DNA of 64,000 bases from DATJKD01 sp963834855 (GTDB lineage Bacteria > Pseudomonadota > Gammaproteobacteria > Steroidobacterales > Steroidobacteraceae), in contig CAWIDH010000032.1 in assembly GCA_963834855.1 (NCBI GenBank), forward strand, positions 259,444 to 323,443, given 5' to 3'. A program made the translations under genes and the position numbers. Each line of letters opens with the position of its first letter. Position 1 is the first letter of the stretch. The notes under the pieces are model-generated. The model searched no databases. It was not told where the DNA came from and worked only from the letters and a program-made list of their open reading frames with translations. Of this stretch, positions 36,617 through 45,031 are shown piece by piece.

Positions 36617-37309
36617 TCAGATCGCCTGCATCGACGGCAGCCTTGGCGCCGGGTCGCCGCCCGCCACCCGGCCGCCCTCGATCATCACCCGGCGTACGCG
36701 GAAGCGCTCGATCAGGTGCACGTCGTGGCTCGCGATCAGCACCGTCACGCCGACGTCGTTGAAGCGCTTGAAGAGCTTCATGATATCGACGGCGAGCTCC
36801 GGGTCCAGGTTGCCGGTGGGCTCGTCCGCGATCAGGAGCGAAGGCTTGCTGATCACCGCGCGCGCGATGCCGACGCGCTGCTGCTCGCCGGTCGAGAGCT
36901 CGATCGGGCGGTTGTGCTCGCGGCCGAGGAGCCCGACCTGGTCAAGCGCCGCCCGCACGCGCTTGCCGATCTCCTTCTCGGGAACGCCCGCGATCACGAG
37001 CGGCAGGCCCACGTTGTCGTAGACCGGCCGGTCCATCAGGAGCTTGTGGTCCTGGAACACGATGCCGATCTGGCGGCGGAAGGCCGGGATCTTCGAGCGC
37101 GGCACGGCCGTCGTGTTCTGACCGTTCACCAGCAGGTTGCCGCGGGTCGGCCGCTCGATCAGCGCAATCAGCTTGAGCAGCGTGCTCTTGCCGGCGCCCG
37201 AGTGCCCGGTGAGGAACACCATCTCGCCACGACCGATGTCGAGGGTGAGGTCGGTGAGCGCCTCGCGTCCGTTCGGATAGCGCTTGAAGACGTGATCGAA
37301 GCGGATCAT
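36617..37309 (-). CDS. ftsE: Cell-division ATP-binding protein FtsE
   Basis: 230 residues from ATG 37309. Walker A GHSGAGKST, signature LSTGEQQRVGIARA, Walker B SLLIADEPTGNLD and H-loop LIASHDVHLI are all intact. The N-terminus MIRFDHVFKRYPNGREALTD is typical of FtsE, but the C-terminus GGRVAGGDPAPRLPSMQAI is somewhat longer. Its ATG overlaps the TGA of ftsY (ATGA), and its stop is one base before the ftsX start. It powers FtsX at the divisome. Confidence 0.96.
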   Translation of the reverse strand: MIRFDHVFKRYPNGREALTDLTLDIGRGEMVFLTGHSGAGKSTLLKLIALIERPTRGNLLVNGQNTTAVPRSKIPAFRRQIGIVFQDHKLLMDRPVYDNVGLPLVIAGVPEKEIGKRVRAALDQVGLLGREHNRPIELSTGEQQRVGIARAVISKPSLLIADEPTGNLDPELAVDIMKLFKRFNDVGVTVLIASHDVHLIERFRVRRVMIEGGRVAGGDPAPRLPSMQAI

Positions 37310-38308
37310 GCGCTCTGCGGGGTGCCGGCCGCGGGCTCGATGACGGCATCGACGAAGCTGGCGGCGTCGAAGACGTCGAAATCCAGGGCGTCTTCGCCCA
37401 CGCCGATGAACCGGAGCGGGATCCGCAGGCGATCCGCGATCGCGAGCACGATCCCGCCCTTGGCCGTGCCGTCGAGCTTGGTCAGCGCGATGCCGGTGAC
37501 GCCGAGCGCCTCGTTGAACTGCCGCGCCTGCGCGAGCGCGTTCTGCCCCTGGCCGGCATCGAGCACGAGCAGGACTTCGTGCGGCGCGGCCGGATCGAGC
37601 CGCGCCGATCACGCGCCGCACCTTGCGCAGCTCGTCCATCAGGTTGGTCTGGGTGTGCAGCCGCCCCGCCGTGTCGGCGATCAGCACGTCCGCCCCCCGG
37701 GCCTGCGCCGCCTGCATCGCGTCGAAGATCACGGCGGCCGGGTCCGCTCCTGCTGCCTGCGCGATGACGGGCACGCCATTCCGCTCCCCCCACACCTGCA
37801 GTTGCTCGATCGCCGCGGCGCGGAACGTGTCGCCGGCGGCGAGCATTACCCTGTGGCCGTCGTCGCGCAGCCGGCGTGCGAGCTTGCCGATCGTCGTCGT
37901 CTTGCCCGACCCGTTGACCCCGACCACGAGGATCACGAACGGCTGCGCGCTGCCCTCGATCGCAAGCGGCCGTGCGACCGGGCGCAGGATGCCGAGCATC
38001 GAGGCGCGCAGCGCCGCGAGCAGTGCATCGAGGTTGCCGAGCTCCTTGCGCGCGACCTGGCCCCGCAGTCCGTCGAGTATCGCGGCCGTGGTCTCGAGCC
38101 CGACGTCGGCGCTGATGAGCCTCGTTTCGAGTTCATCGAGCACGGCATCGTCGATCCGCCCGCCCGGCAGCAGGTTCGCGAGGTCGTACGTGAGCCACGA
38201 GTTGCCGCGATTGAGCCGCGCACGCAATCGCTTGACGAAGCTCGCGGGCTTGGTCTCCGCGGCCTCCTCGGACGGCGCGGCGCTGGATCTGCTCCGGAAC
38301 AATGCCAT
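37306..38308 (-). CDS. ftsY: Signal recognition particle receptor FtsY (one frameshift)
   Basis: About 334 residues from ATG 38308. The N-domain carries KRLRARLNRGNSWLTYDLAN, and the GTPase has GVNGSGKTTT (G1), LAAGDTFRAAAIEQL, and ADTAGRLHTQTNLM (G3). After a frame change near 37603 (one base missing between RRVIG and LDPAAPHEVLL) it continues with LVLDAGQGQNALAQARQFNE, ALTKLDGTAKGGIVL and FIGVGEDALDF. All conserved GTPase residues are present once the frame is restored. FtsY is essential, so the break is almost certainly a sequencing indel. The stop overlaps the ftsE start. It receives ribosomes with SRP at the membrane. Confidence 0.95.
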
Positions 38309-38356
38309 CCGCCGAGTGTAACCGTCCGGTACCGGGTTTCGGTATTTTGGGCGCCG

Positions 38357-38956
38357 ATGAAGAACGAGGTGAGGATCATCGGCGGCGCGTGGCGCGGGCG
38401 TAAGCTCCGCTTTCCGCCGGGCGTGGAAGACCTGCGCCCGACGCCGGACCGGGTGCGCGAGACGCTCTTCAACTGGCTCGCCGATGAGTTGGCCGGCAGC
38501 CGCTGCCTCGACCTCTACGCCGGCAGCGGCGCGCTGGGGTTCGAGGCGCTGTCGCGCGGTGCGCGCGAGGTCGTGTTCGTCGATCACGACGCGCGCGTCG
38601 CGAAGTACCTCGTCGACGCGCTCCAGCGCCTCGGAAGCCGCCAGGGCATCGTGTGTCGCTCAGATGCCCGCAGTTTCCTGCGCGCACACGGCGAGCCCTT
38701 CGACCTCGTCTTTCTCGACCCGCCTTTCGCCGCACAGGCCCTGGCCGCGAGCGTCGCGACGCTCGATGAGCGCGGCTGGGTGCGCCCGGGCGGCATGGTC
38801 TACCTGGAGCGCTCCGCCTCCGAGGGTGCCCCGCCGCTGCCCGCAGGCTGGCGGCTGCACCGCAGCAAGCGCGCGGGCGAGGTGGGCTATCATCTTGCGC
38901 AGGCACCGCACGCGCGAAGCGCGCCCGCGGGGCCGCCACCGGCCGGAGATTCCTGA
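38357..38956 (+). CDS. rsmD: 16S rRNA (guanine966-N2)-methyltransferase
   Basis: 199 residues from ATG 38357. IIGGAWRGRKLRFPPG and LRPTPDRVRETLFNWL are the family N-terminal motifs. The SAM-binding loop is CLDLYAGSGALGFEAL, and the catalytic motif is FLDPPF. It methylates G966 of 16S rRNA in the 30S subunit. It is divergent from ftsY with 48 bp between starts and lies 27 bp upstream of coaD, a standard pairing. Confidence 0.95.
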   Translation: MKNEVRIIGGAWRGRKLRFPPGVEDLRPTPDRVRETLFNWLADELAGSRCLDLYAGSGALGFEALSRGAREVVFVDHDARVAKYLVDALQRLGSRQGIVCRSDARSFLRAHGEPFDLVFLDPPFAAQALAASVATLDERGWVRPGGMVYLERSASEGAPPLPAGWRLHRSKRAGEVGYHLAQAPHARSAPAGPPPAGDS

Positions 38957-38983
38957 CGGCAGCCAGCGGCGAGACGCGAATTC

Positions 38984-39472
38984 ATGAGCACCCGAGCAAT
39001 GTATCCGGGCACGTTCGACCCGATCACGAACGGCCACACAGACCTGGTTCGCCGAGCGAGCCGCGTCTTCGACAAGGTCGTGATCGCGATCGCGGCGAAC
39101 CCCGGCAAGGCGCCGCTCTTCACGCTCGAGCAGCGCGTCGCGCTCGCGCGGGCGGTGCTCGCAGACCTCCCCGAGGTCGAGGTCACGGGTTACACCGGGC
39201 TCACCGTGGATTTCGCGGGAAAGCACGGTCTCAACGTGATCATGCGCGGGCTGCGCGCGGTGTCGGACTTCGAGTTCGAATTCCAGCTCGCCACCATGAG
39301 CAGGCACCTCTCCGACGAGGTCGAAACGGTGTTCCTCACCCCGACCGAACAGTTCAACTTCGTTTCCTCGACGCTGATCCGCGAGATCGCGAGCCTGGGT
39401 GGCGACGTGCGCGAGTTCGTGCATCCGCTCGTGGCGGACGCGCTGCGCCAGCGCTTCGCAAAGCGGACCTGA
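38984..39472 (+). CDS. coaD: Phosphopantetheine adenylyltransferase
   Basis: 162 residues from ATG 38984. The nucleotidyltransferase motif PGTFDPITNGHTDLVRRAS contains the HIGH-type T-x-GH, and the C-terminal ISSTLIRE-type motif appears as VSSTLIREIASLGGD. It transfers AMP from ATP to 4'-phosphopantetheine in coenzyme A synthesis. Length and motifs are normal. It follows rsmD by 27 bp. Confidence 0.97.
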   Translation: MSTRAMYPGTFDPITNGHTDLVRRASRVFDKVVIAIAANPGKAPLFTLEQRVALARAVLADLPEVEVTGYTGLTVDFAGKHGLNVIMRGLRAVSDFEFEFQLATMSRHLSDEVETVFLTPTEQFNFVSSTLIREIASLGGDVREFVHPLVADALRQRFAKRT

Positions 39473-39528
39473 ACTTGGATCCCCGGCCACCTGCGCGGGC
39501 GCAGCCCGCTTCCGCCCGAGGTTTGCGC

Positions 39529-41220
39529 ATGTCCATCACCCGGCGAGCCCTGCTCGGTTTCACGGCGGCGCTGCTCTCGCTGCCCGCGCTGGCGGCCGAC
39601 GCGCCCGGCAGGGCCGCGATCGCGAGCGCCCATCCGCTCGCGACGGAAGCCGGCATGGAGATCCTGGCGAAGGGCGGCAACGCCTTCGATGCCGCCGTCG
39701 CGGTGAGCGCGGCGCTCGCCGTCGTGGAGCCCAAGGGCTCGGGGCTGGGCGGCGGCGGCTTCTACCTGCTGCATCGTGCGAGCGACGGCCGGCAGGTCTT
39801 CCTCGACGCCCGAGAAGTCGCGCCGGCCGCGGCGACCCGCGACATGTACCTGGGTCCCGACGGCCAGGTGATCGAGAACCTCTCGACGCGCAGCGCGAAG
39901 GCGGCCGGCATACCGGGCGAGCCGGCCGCGTTCGAGCACCTCGCGAAGAACTACGGGAGGTTGCCGCTCGCAACCAGCATGGCGCCGGCCATCCGGCTCG
40001 CGCGCGAGGGCTATCCGCTGTACGACAAGATGTTGAAGGAGCTCGAGCGGGCGCTGCGCGCCGATCGGCTGCTCGACTCCACGACCGCGGAGTTCGCGAG
40101 GATCTTTCTCGTCGACGGGAAGATGCCCCCGGTCGGACACGTGGTCCGGCAGCCGGAGCTCGCCGCCTCGCTCGAAGTGCTCGCCTCGAAAGGCGCCGAC
40201 GGATATTACCGCGGCCCGTTCACGAAGAAGCTCGTCCGCGGCGTGCGCAAGCTCGGCGGGATCTGGAGCGAGCAGGACCTGGCGTCCTACCGCGTCGTCG
40301 AGCGCGCGCCGCTCGTGACCAGCTACCGCGGCGTGCGCATCGTGAGCGCGCCGCCGCCGTCCTCGGGCGGGATCTGGCTCGCGAGCGTGTTCAATGTGCT
40401 CTCGGGCTACGACCTCGACCAGCTCGATTCGACGACGCGCAAGCACCTGATCGCCGAGAGCATGCGCCGGGCGCATCGCGACCGCGCCGAGTTTCTCGGC
40501 GACCCGGACTTCGTGAAGGTCCCGGTCGGGCTGCTCACCGACCCGGACTACGCGGCGGGGCTGCGTGCCTCGATAAACCCCGACAAGGCCACGCCCAGCG
40601 ACCTGCTGCCTGGATACATCGGCGGGGCGGGCGGCGGAGGGACGCAGACCACGCACTTCTCCGTGATCGACGCCGAGGGCAATCGCGTCGCCGCCTCCAT
40701 CACGCTGAACGGCTGGTTCGGCACGGGGATCGTCGTGCCCGGCACGGGGATCCTGCTCAACAACCAGATGGACGACTTCGCCGTTAAGCCCGGTGTGCCG
40801 AACATGTACGGCCTGGTCGGTGCCGCTGCGAACGAGGTCGCGCCCGGCAAGCGGCCGCTGTCGAGCATGGCGCCCACGTTCCTCGAGGGGGAGCGCGGCG
40901 TGGCGATCCTGGGGTCGCCGGGCGGCAGCTTCATCCCGAGCATGGTGCTGCTCGGGACGCTCAACTGGATCGGCGGCGCCGACGCCACGGCGATCGTCGC
41001 GGCGCCACGCTTCCACCAGCAGTACCAGCCGGATTCGATCTTCTCCGAGCCCGAAGCGCTGTCGGCCGAGGAGCGGACCGGCCTCGAGTCGCGCGGCCAC
41101 GGCATGCGGCCCTGGCCTTCGACCATCGGCAACATGCAGGTGATCACCTGGGACCGTGCGACCGGGAAGCTGGTCGCCGCCTCCGACCCGCGCGGCGCGG
41201 GCGGCGCCCTGGTGCGCTGA
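39529..41220 (+). CDS. ggt: Gamma-glutamyltransferase
   Basis: 563 residues from ATG 39529. A signal peptide MSITRRALLGFTAALLSLPA ends in LA-ADAPG. GGNAFDAAVAVSAALAVVEP and GSGLGGGGFYLL are large-subunit motifs, and the autoprocessing site is near Thr374 in GGGTQTTHFSV. Substrate-loop residues include LNNQMDDF and SSMAPTFL with GSPGGSFIPSM. The enzyme is periplasmic and hydrolyses or transfers gamma-glutamyl groups from glutathione. It follows coaD by 56 bp and precedes radC. Confidence 0.95.
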   Translation: MSITRRALLGFTAALLSLPALAADAPGRAAIASAHPLATEAGMEILAKGGNAFDAAVAVSAALAVVEPKGSGLGGGGFYLLHRASDGRQVFLDAREVAPAAATRDMYLGPDGQVIENLSTRSAKAAGIPGEPAAFEHLAKNYGRLPLATSMAPAIRLAREGYPLYDKMLKELERALRADRLLDSTTAEFARIFLVDGKMPPVGHVVRQPELAASLEVLASKGADGYYRGPFTKKLVRGVRKLGGIWSEQDLASYRVVERAPLVTSYRGVRIVSAPPPSSGGIWLASVFNVLSGYDLDQLDSTTRKHLIAESMRRAHRDRAEFLGDPDFVKVPVGLLTDPDYAAGLRASINPDKATPSDLLPGYIGGAGGGGTQTTHFSVIDAEGNRVAASITLNGWFGTGIVVPGTGILLNNQMDDFAVKPGVPNMYGLVGAAANEVAPGKRPLSSMAPTFLEGERGVAILGSPGGSFIPSMVLLGTLNWIGGADATAIVAAPRFHQQYQPDSIFSEPEALSAEERTGLESRGHGMRPWPSTIGNMQVITWDRATGKLVAASDPRGAGGALVR

Positions 41221-41313
41221 GCTCGCGGGGGCGAATCCGCGCGCGTACGCGGGATTTGCGGCGTGTCGCGGGCGCGGCGACACGGCAGGATGGGCGCGCC
41301 ACGGAAGGTGCCC

Positions 41314-41988
41314 ATGTCGCTCAATCAATGGCCCGAAGGGGAACGTCCGCGCGAGAAACTGCTGCGGCTCGGTCCGGCAGCGCTGTCCGAGGCGGAGCTG
41401 CTCGCGATCCTGCTGCAGACGGGAACGCGCGGCCGCTCGGCCATCGACACCGCCCGGGACATGCTGAGCGAGTTCCGATCGCTGCGAGGGCTCCTGACCG
41501 CCGACCGCCAGCTCGTCTGCCGCGTGCCCGGCCTCGGGGATGCGAAGTACGCGCTGCTCAAGGCCTCGCTCGAGCTCGCGCGACGGCACTACGCCGAGCT
41601 GATGCAGATGGGTCCTGCGCTCGCGAATCCGCGCGCCACCCGCGAATTCCTTCGCGCCCGGCTGCGCGACCTCGACCACGAGCTGTTCTGTTGCCTCTTT
41701 CTCGACAACCGGCACCGTGTCATCAGCTTCGACGAGGTGTTTCGCGGCACGATCGACGGCGCGAGCGTCCATCCCCGCGACGTCGTCAAGCTCGCCCTGT
41801 CGCGCAACGCCGCGGCGGTGATCCTCGCGCACAACCATCCGTCCGGGGTGGCGGAGCCCAGCCAGGCGGACGAGCTGATCACGGGTCGGCTGCGGGAGGC
41901 GCTCGCGCTCGTCGATATCCGCGTGCTCGACCACATCGTCGTCGGCGACGGCGCCTGCGTCTCGTTCGCGGAGCGCGGGCTGCTCTGA
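41314..41988 (+). CDS. radC: RadC-family JAMM/MPN protein
   Basis: 224 residues from ATG 41314. The N-terminal helix-hairpin region PREKLLRLGPAALSEAELLA and the C-terminal JAMM site AVILAHNHPSGVAEPSQAD (HxHP with Ser and Asp) are complete. Despite the historical name, RadC's DNA repair role is doubtful; the domain is a predicted metallo-isopeptidase or hydrolase. Neighbours rpmB, rpmG, mutM, coaBC and dut match the conserved arrangement in gammaproteobacteria, except that a CNNM gene is inserted between. Confidence 0.93.
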   Translation: MSLNQWPEGERPREKLLRLGPAALSEAELLAILLQTGTRGRSAIDTARDMLSEFRSLRGLLTADRQLVCRVPGLGDAKYALLKASLELARRHYAELMQMGPALANPRATREFLRARLRDLDHELFCCLFLDNRHRVISFDEVFRGTIDGASVHPRDVVKLALSRNAAAVILAHNHPSGVAEPSQADELITGRLREALALVDIRVLDHIVVGDGACVSFAERGLL

Positions 41989-41990
41989 CG

Positions 41991-42072
41991 GAAAAATTGG
42001 CTCGGAGCCAATTATTCGCAATCGGCTCGGAGCTGAATACTCGCGATAAATTGGCTCCGAGCCAATTTTCCT
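41991..42072. repeat. 82-bp REP-like element of two inverted, near-palindromic units
   Basis: AATTGGCTCGGAGCCAATT at 41995-42013 and its exact reverse complement at 42049-42067 flank a spacer with a third partial copy (ATCGGCTCGGAGCTGAAT). Each unit nearly forms a hairpin. It lies between the 3' ends of the convergent radC and CNNM genes, so it could terminate transcription on both strands. It resembles RAYT-type intergenic repeats; no transposase is in the window. Confidence 0.8.
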
Positions 42073-43389
42073 CAGATCTCCGGCTCGCGCACGAGCGGGC
42101 GAACGCGGACGCTTTCTACGCGCGCGCCGGAGGCCGCGAGCACGTCGATCGCGAACCCCGGAAACAGCACGGTCTCGCCGGGCGCCGGAATCCGTCCCAG
42201 CTGCTCGATGAGCAGGCCGGCGACGCTGTTCGCCTCCACCACCGGCACGGGGCGTCCGAGCGCGTCCTCGAGGCTGAAGAGCGAGAGGCTCCCGGGGCCG
42301 GTGAGGCTGCCGTCCTCGGCGCGGACCCAGCGCGGCTCGGACTTGGTGAACTCGTCCTGCACCGGGCCGAGCAGCGCCTCGATCACGAGCTCGAAGGTCA
42401 CGAAGCCGATCTCGCTGCCGAGCCGGTCGGTGACGATCGCGAGATGCGGGGCGCCCTTCCGGAACTGCGCGATGAGCTCCGACAGCGACGCCTCCTGCTC
42501 GATGCGCGGGAGCTTCCGCAGATAGGGATGCAGATCCTGGATGTCGCGCAGCCGCTCGTTGCGGGAGAGCAGGTCCTTGATGTGCAGCAGGCCGACGAAA
42601 CGACCGGTCTCGGGGTCGCGCACCGGATAGCGGGTGTACCGGCTGGTGCGCACCTCGGCGAGCACCTGGTCGATCGGCGTGCCGACCGCGATCCAGACCA
42701 GGTCCGCGAGCGGGCGCATGACGTCGCCGACGAGCAGCTCGCCGAGCTCGAGCCCGTGCACGAGGAGGCGCGCTTCGACCGGGCCGAGCTCGCCGTGACG
42801 GTGGCTGGCGAGCAGCACGCTGCGCAGCTCCTCGGCGGAGTGCACGGCGTCGCTCTGGCTCGCGGTGTCGACCCCCATGCGGCGCACGATCGCGTTCGCG
42901 GAGCTGTTGAGGACATAGATGAACGGGTACATCAGCCAGTGGAACACGAAGAGCGGCAGCGCGGTCCCCAGCGACACGGCCTCCGCCTTGCGGATCGCCA
43001 TCGACTTCGGTGCCTGCTCGCCGATGACGATGTGCAGGAACGAGATGAACGCGAATGCGACCGCAAAGGAGATGCTGTGCAGGACCTGTCGGGTCGTCGA
43101 TACCCGCCATCAGCAGTACGGGCTCGAGCAGGCGCGCGAAGGCTGGCTCGCCGATCCAGCCCAGCCCGAGCGAAGCGAGCGTGATGCCGAGCTGACAGGC
43201 GGACAGGTAGGCGTCGAGATTGGTCCGCACTGCGAGGAGGACTCGGCCGCGGAGCCCCTTGGTGCGCGCGAACTCGTGCGCCTGCGTCTTGCGCAGCTTG
43301 ACCAGCGCGAACTCGGCCGCGACGAAAAATCCGTTGAGCAGGACGAGCAGGATGCCGGCGAAGGTGAGCAGCAGGCTTTTAGTTGTCAT
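42072..43389 (-). CDS. CNNM/CorC-type HlyC-related transporter-associated protein (frameshifted)
   Basis: About 439 residues from ATG 43389. The CNNM membrane domain begins SLLLTFAGILLVLLNGFFVA then AEFALVKLRKTQ and LDAYLSACQLGITLASLGLG. The frame shifts near 43085 after GIDDPTG and continues as MAIRKAEAVSLGTALPLFVF, then paired CBS domains (VMRPLADLVWIAVGTPIDQV, LLHIKDLLSRN) and a C-terminal CorC_HlyC domain (SVAGLLIEQLGRIPAPGET). Relatives include magnesium/cobalt efflux CorC/YtfL proteins. The C-terminus ends at 42072 beside a REP-like repeat. It is inserted between radC and rpmB. Confidence 0.88.
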
Positions 43390-43518
43390 TCGATGCGGGC
43401 GGTCCGCCGAGCGGCGCTCGTCTGCGAGGACGGCTTCCGGGCAGGATGCCTACGATCGCCCCGCGAGGCCAGCCGAGGCCGGGTCGCGGCGCCCTTGGGC
43501 TGCGGAGAAACAACGTGA

Positions 43519-43531
43519 AATCAATCAGTTA
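43519..43531. promoter_or_regulatory. IHF-type site near rpmB promoter
   Basis: AATCAATCAGTTA fits WATCAA-N4-TTR. Together with flanking bases it repeats, with one change, an 18-bp stretch upstream of the sRNA promoter at 25.06 kb (GTGAAATCAAT-x-AGTTACC). It is 24 bp upstream of the rpmB -35 box and 130 bp upstream of the CNNM start. Confidence 0.4.
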
Positions 43532-43554
43532 CCCCATCCATGAGGCGCGTCGGC

Positions 43555-43583
43555 TTGCCGCGACGCCGGTCGGCTGGTATAAA
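43555..43583 (+). promoter_or_regulatory. Sigma-70 promoter of rpmB-rpmG
   Basis: TTGCCG (43555-43560) and TATAAA (43578-43583) are separated by 17 bp. Both hexamers match the consensus closely and lie 61 bp upstream of the rpmB ATG, followed by a GC-rich stretch typical of stringently controlled ribosomal promoters. Confidence 0.8.
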
Positions 43584-43643
43584 ACGCGGCTCTTTTTTGC
43601 CGGCCGTCCGCGTGGCGGCCCGCCGAGTCCCGGAGTATCGGTC

Positions 43644-43880
43644 ATGTCCAAAGTCTGTCAGGTCACCGGCAAGCGGCCGACGAGCGGCAACACCGTGTCG
43701 CACGCGAACAATCGCCGCCGCCGCCGATTCCTGCCGAACCTGCACACGCAGCGTTTCTGGCTCGAAACCGAGAAGCGCTGGGTGAGCCTCAAGGTGTCCG
43801 GTCATGGCCTGCGTACGCTCGAGAAGAAAGGCGTCGAGGCGGTCGTTGCCGAGCTGCGCGCCCAGGGCGTGAAAGTCTGA
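43644..43880 (+). CDS. rpmB: 50S ribosomal protein L28
   Basis: 78 residues from ATG 43644. MSKVCQVTGKRPTSGNTVSH followed by ANNRRRRRFLPNLH is the L28 signature. Length is normal. It begins an operon with rpmG 17 bp downstream, behind a strong promoter at 43555-43583. Confidence 0.98.
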   Translation: MSKVCQVTGKRPTSGNTVSHANNRRRRRFLPNLHTQRFWLETEKRWVSLKVSGHGLRTLEKKGVEAVVAELRAQGVKV

Positions 43881-43897
43881 AGCGGAGGACCTGAATC

Positions 43898-44053
43898 ATG
43901 CGCGACAAGATCAAGCTCGTCTCGAGCGCCGGCACCGGCCACTTCTACACGACGACGAAGAACAAGCGGCTGCACCCCGAGAAGCTCGAGGTCAAGAAGT
44001 TCGATCCAAAGGCACGCAAGCACGTGACCTACAAGGAATCGAAGATCAAGTAA
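43898..44053 (+). CDS. rpmG: 50S ribosomal protein L33
   Basis: 51 residues from ATG 43898, reading MRDKIKLVSSAGTGHFYTTT then KNKRLHPEKLEVKKFDPKAR and ending in ESKIK. It is the cysteine-free L33 form, which does not bind zinc. Shine-Dalgarno GGAGG precedes it by nine bases. The operon ends at the hairpin 44081-44108. Confidence 0.97.
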   Translation: MRDKIKLVSSAGTGHFYTTTKNKRLHPEKLEVKKFDPKARKHVTYKESKIK

Positions 44054-44080
44054 GCCGCGCGCCGGAATGAGGTCAGTGGA

Positions 44081-44108
44081 GAAAAGCCCGCCTTGCCGCG
44101 GGCTTTTC
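44081..44108 (+). terminator. Intrinsic terminator after rpmG
   Basis: GAAAAGCCCGC-CTTGCC-GCGGGCTTTTC forms a perfect 11-bp stem with six-base loop; the A and T runs in the arms allow termination on either strand. It ends seven bases before the mutM start. Confidence 0.85.
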
Positions 44109-44114
44109 ACTTTC

Positions 44115-44930
44115 ATGCCCGAACTTCCCGAAGTCGAAACCACGCGCCGCGGCATACGTGCGGCCTTGCGCGGCCGGCAGGTCGCGGCGCTGGTGCTTCG
44201 CGAGCCGCGGCTGCGCTGGCGGGTCGACGCCGCGCTGCCGGTGCGGATCGAAGGGCAGCGCGTCACGGACGTCCGCCGGCGCGCCAAGTACCTGATCATC
44301 GACCTGGACGCAGGCAGCTTGATCCTGCACCTGGGGATGTCCGGCAGCCTGCGCGTGCTCGATGCCGCGACGCCGGTGCTGCCGCACGATCACTACGACC
44401 TGCTGCTCGATTCGGGTCGATGCCTGCGCTTCAACGATCCGCGGCGTTTTGGCAGCCTGCACTGGTCGCCCGGCGATCCGGCCGGCCACCCACTGCTCGC
44501 CGATCTCGGGCCGGAGCCGCTGGGCGCGGAATTCAACGTCGGCTACCTGGCGCGACGCACCCGCGGCCGCCGGGTCGCGATCAAGCATTTCCTGATGGAC
44601 CAGCGCATCGTCGTCGGCGTCGGCAATATCTACGCGAGCGAGGCGCTGTTTCGCGCCGGCATCCACCCGCGTCGCGCGGCCGGGCGCATCAGCCGCGCAC
44701 GCCTCGAGGCCCTGGTCACGAGCGTACGCGCGGTGCTCGAGGATGCGATCCGCGAGGGTGGCACGACCTTGCGGGACTACGTCGCCGCCGACGGAAGCCC
44801 CGGGTATTTCCGCCAGAAGCTGTACGTCTACGAGCGCGCCGGCAAACCCTGCCGGCGCTGCCGCACGCCGGTGCGCCAGCTCGTCCAGGGTCAGCGCTCC
44901 ACCTATTACTGTCCGCGCTGCCAGCGCTGA
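44115..44930 (+). CDS. mutM: Formamidopyrimidine-DNA glycosylase
   Basis: 271 residues from ATG 44115. PELPEVETTRRGI carries catalytic Pro2 and Glu3. Lys near YLIID and the H2TH region (NIYASEALFRAGIHPRR) are present. The C-terminal zinc finger is CRRC and CPRC, ending QRSTYYCPRCQR. It excises 8-oxoguanine from DNA. The start lies just past the rpmG terminator. Confidence 0.97.
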   Translation: MPELPEVETTRRGIRAALRGRQVAALVLREPRLRWRVDAALPVRIEGQRVTDVRRRAKYLIIDLDAGSLILHLGMSGSLRVLDAATPVLPHDHYDLLLDSGRCLRFNDPRRFGSLHWSPGDPAGHPLLADLGPEPLGAEFNVGYLARRTRGRRVAIKHFLMDQRIVVGVGNIYASEALFRAGIHPRRAAGRISRARLEALVTSVRAVLEDAIREGGTTLRDYVAADGSPGYFRQKLYVYERAGKPCRRCRTPVRQLVQGQRSTYYCPRCQR

Positions 44931-45031
44931 ATCGTGTCGTTGATGCCGGGTGGTTATGCCCAGATGCCGTGTGTTGCGATGTGACGGGTTTCTTTGCCCC
45001 GCCGGCCGGGGCCGCCCCATAATCGTCCGCC

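Noticed and set aside
36482..38956. 824-residue plus-strand frame across ftsX, ftsE and ftsY
   Set aside because: Only its last 199 codons (rsmD) are real. The rest is antisense shadow of the fts genes.
39190..43389. 1,399-residue minus-strand open frame opposite ggt, radC and coaD
   Set aside because: Low-complexity Arg/Ala-rich translation antisense to well-conserved genes, apart from its first ~100 codons, which are the real CNNM N-terminus. This is a GC-rich shadow frame.
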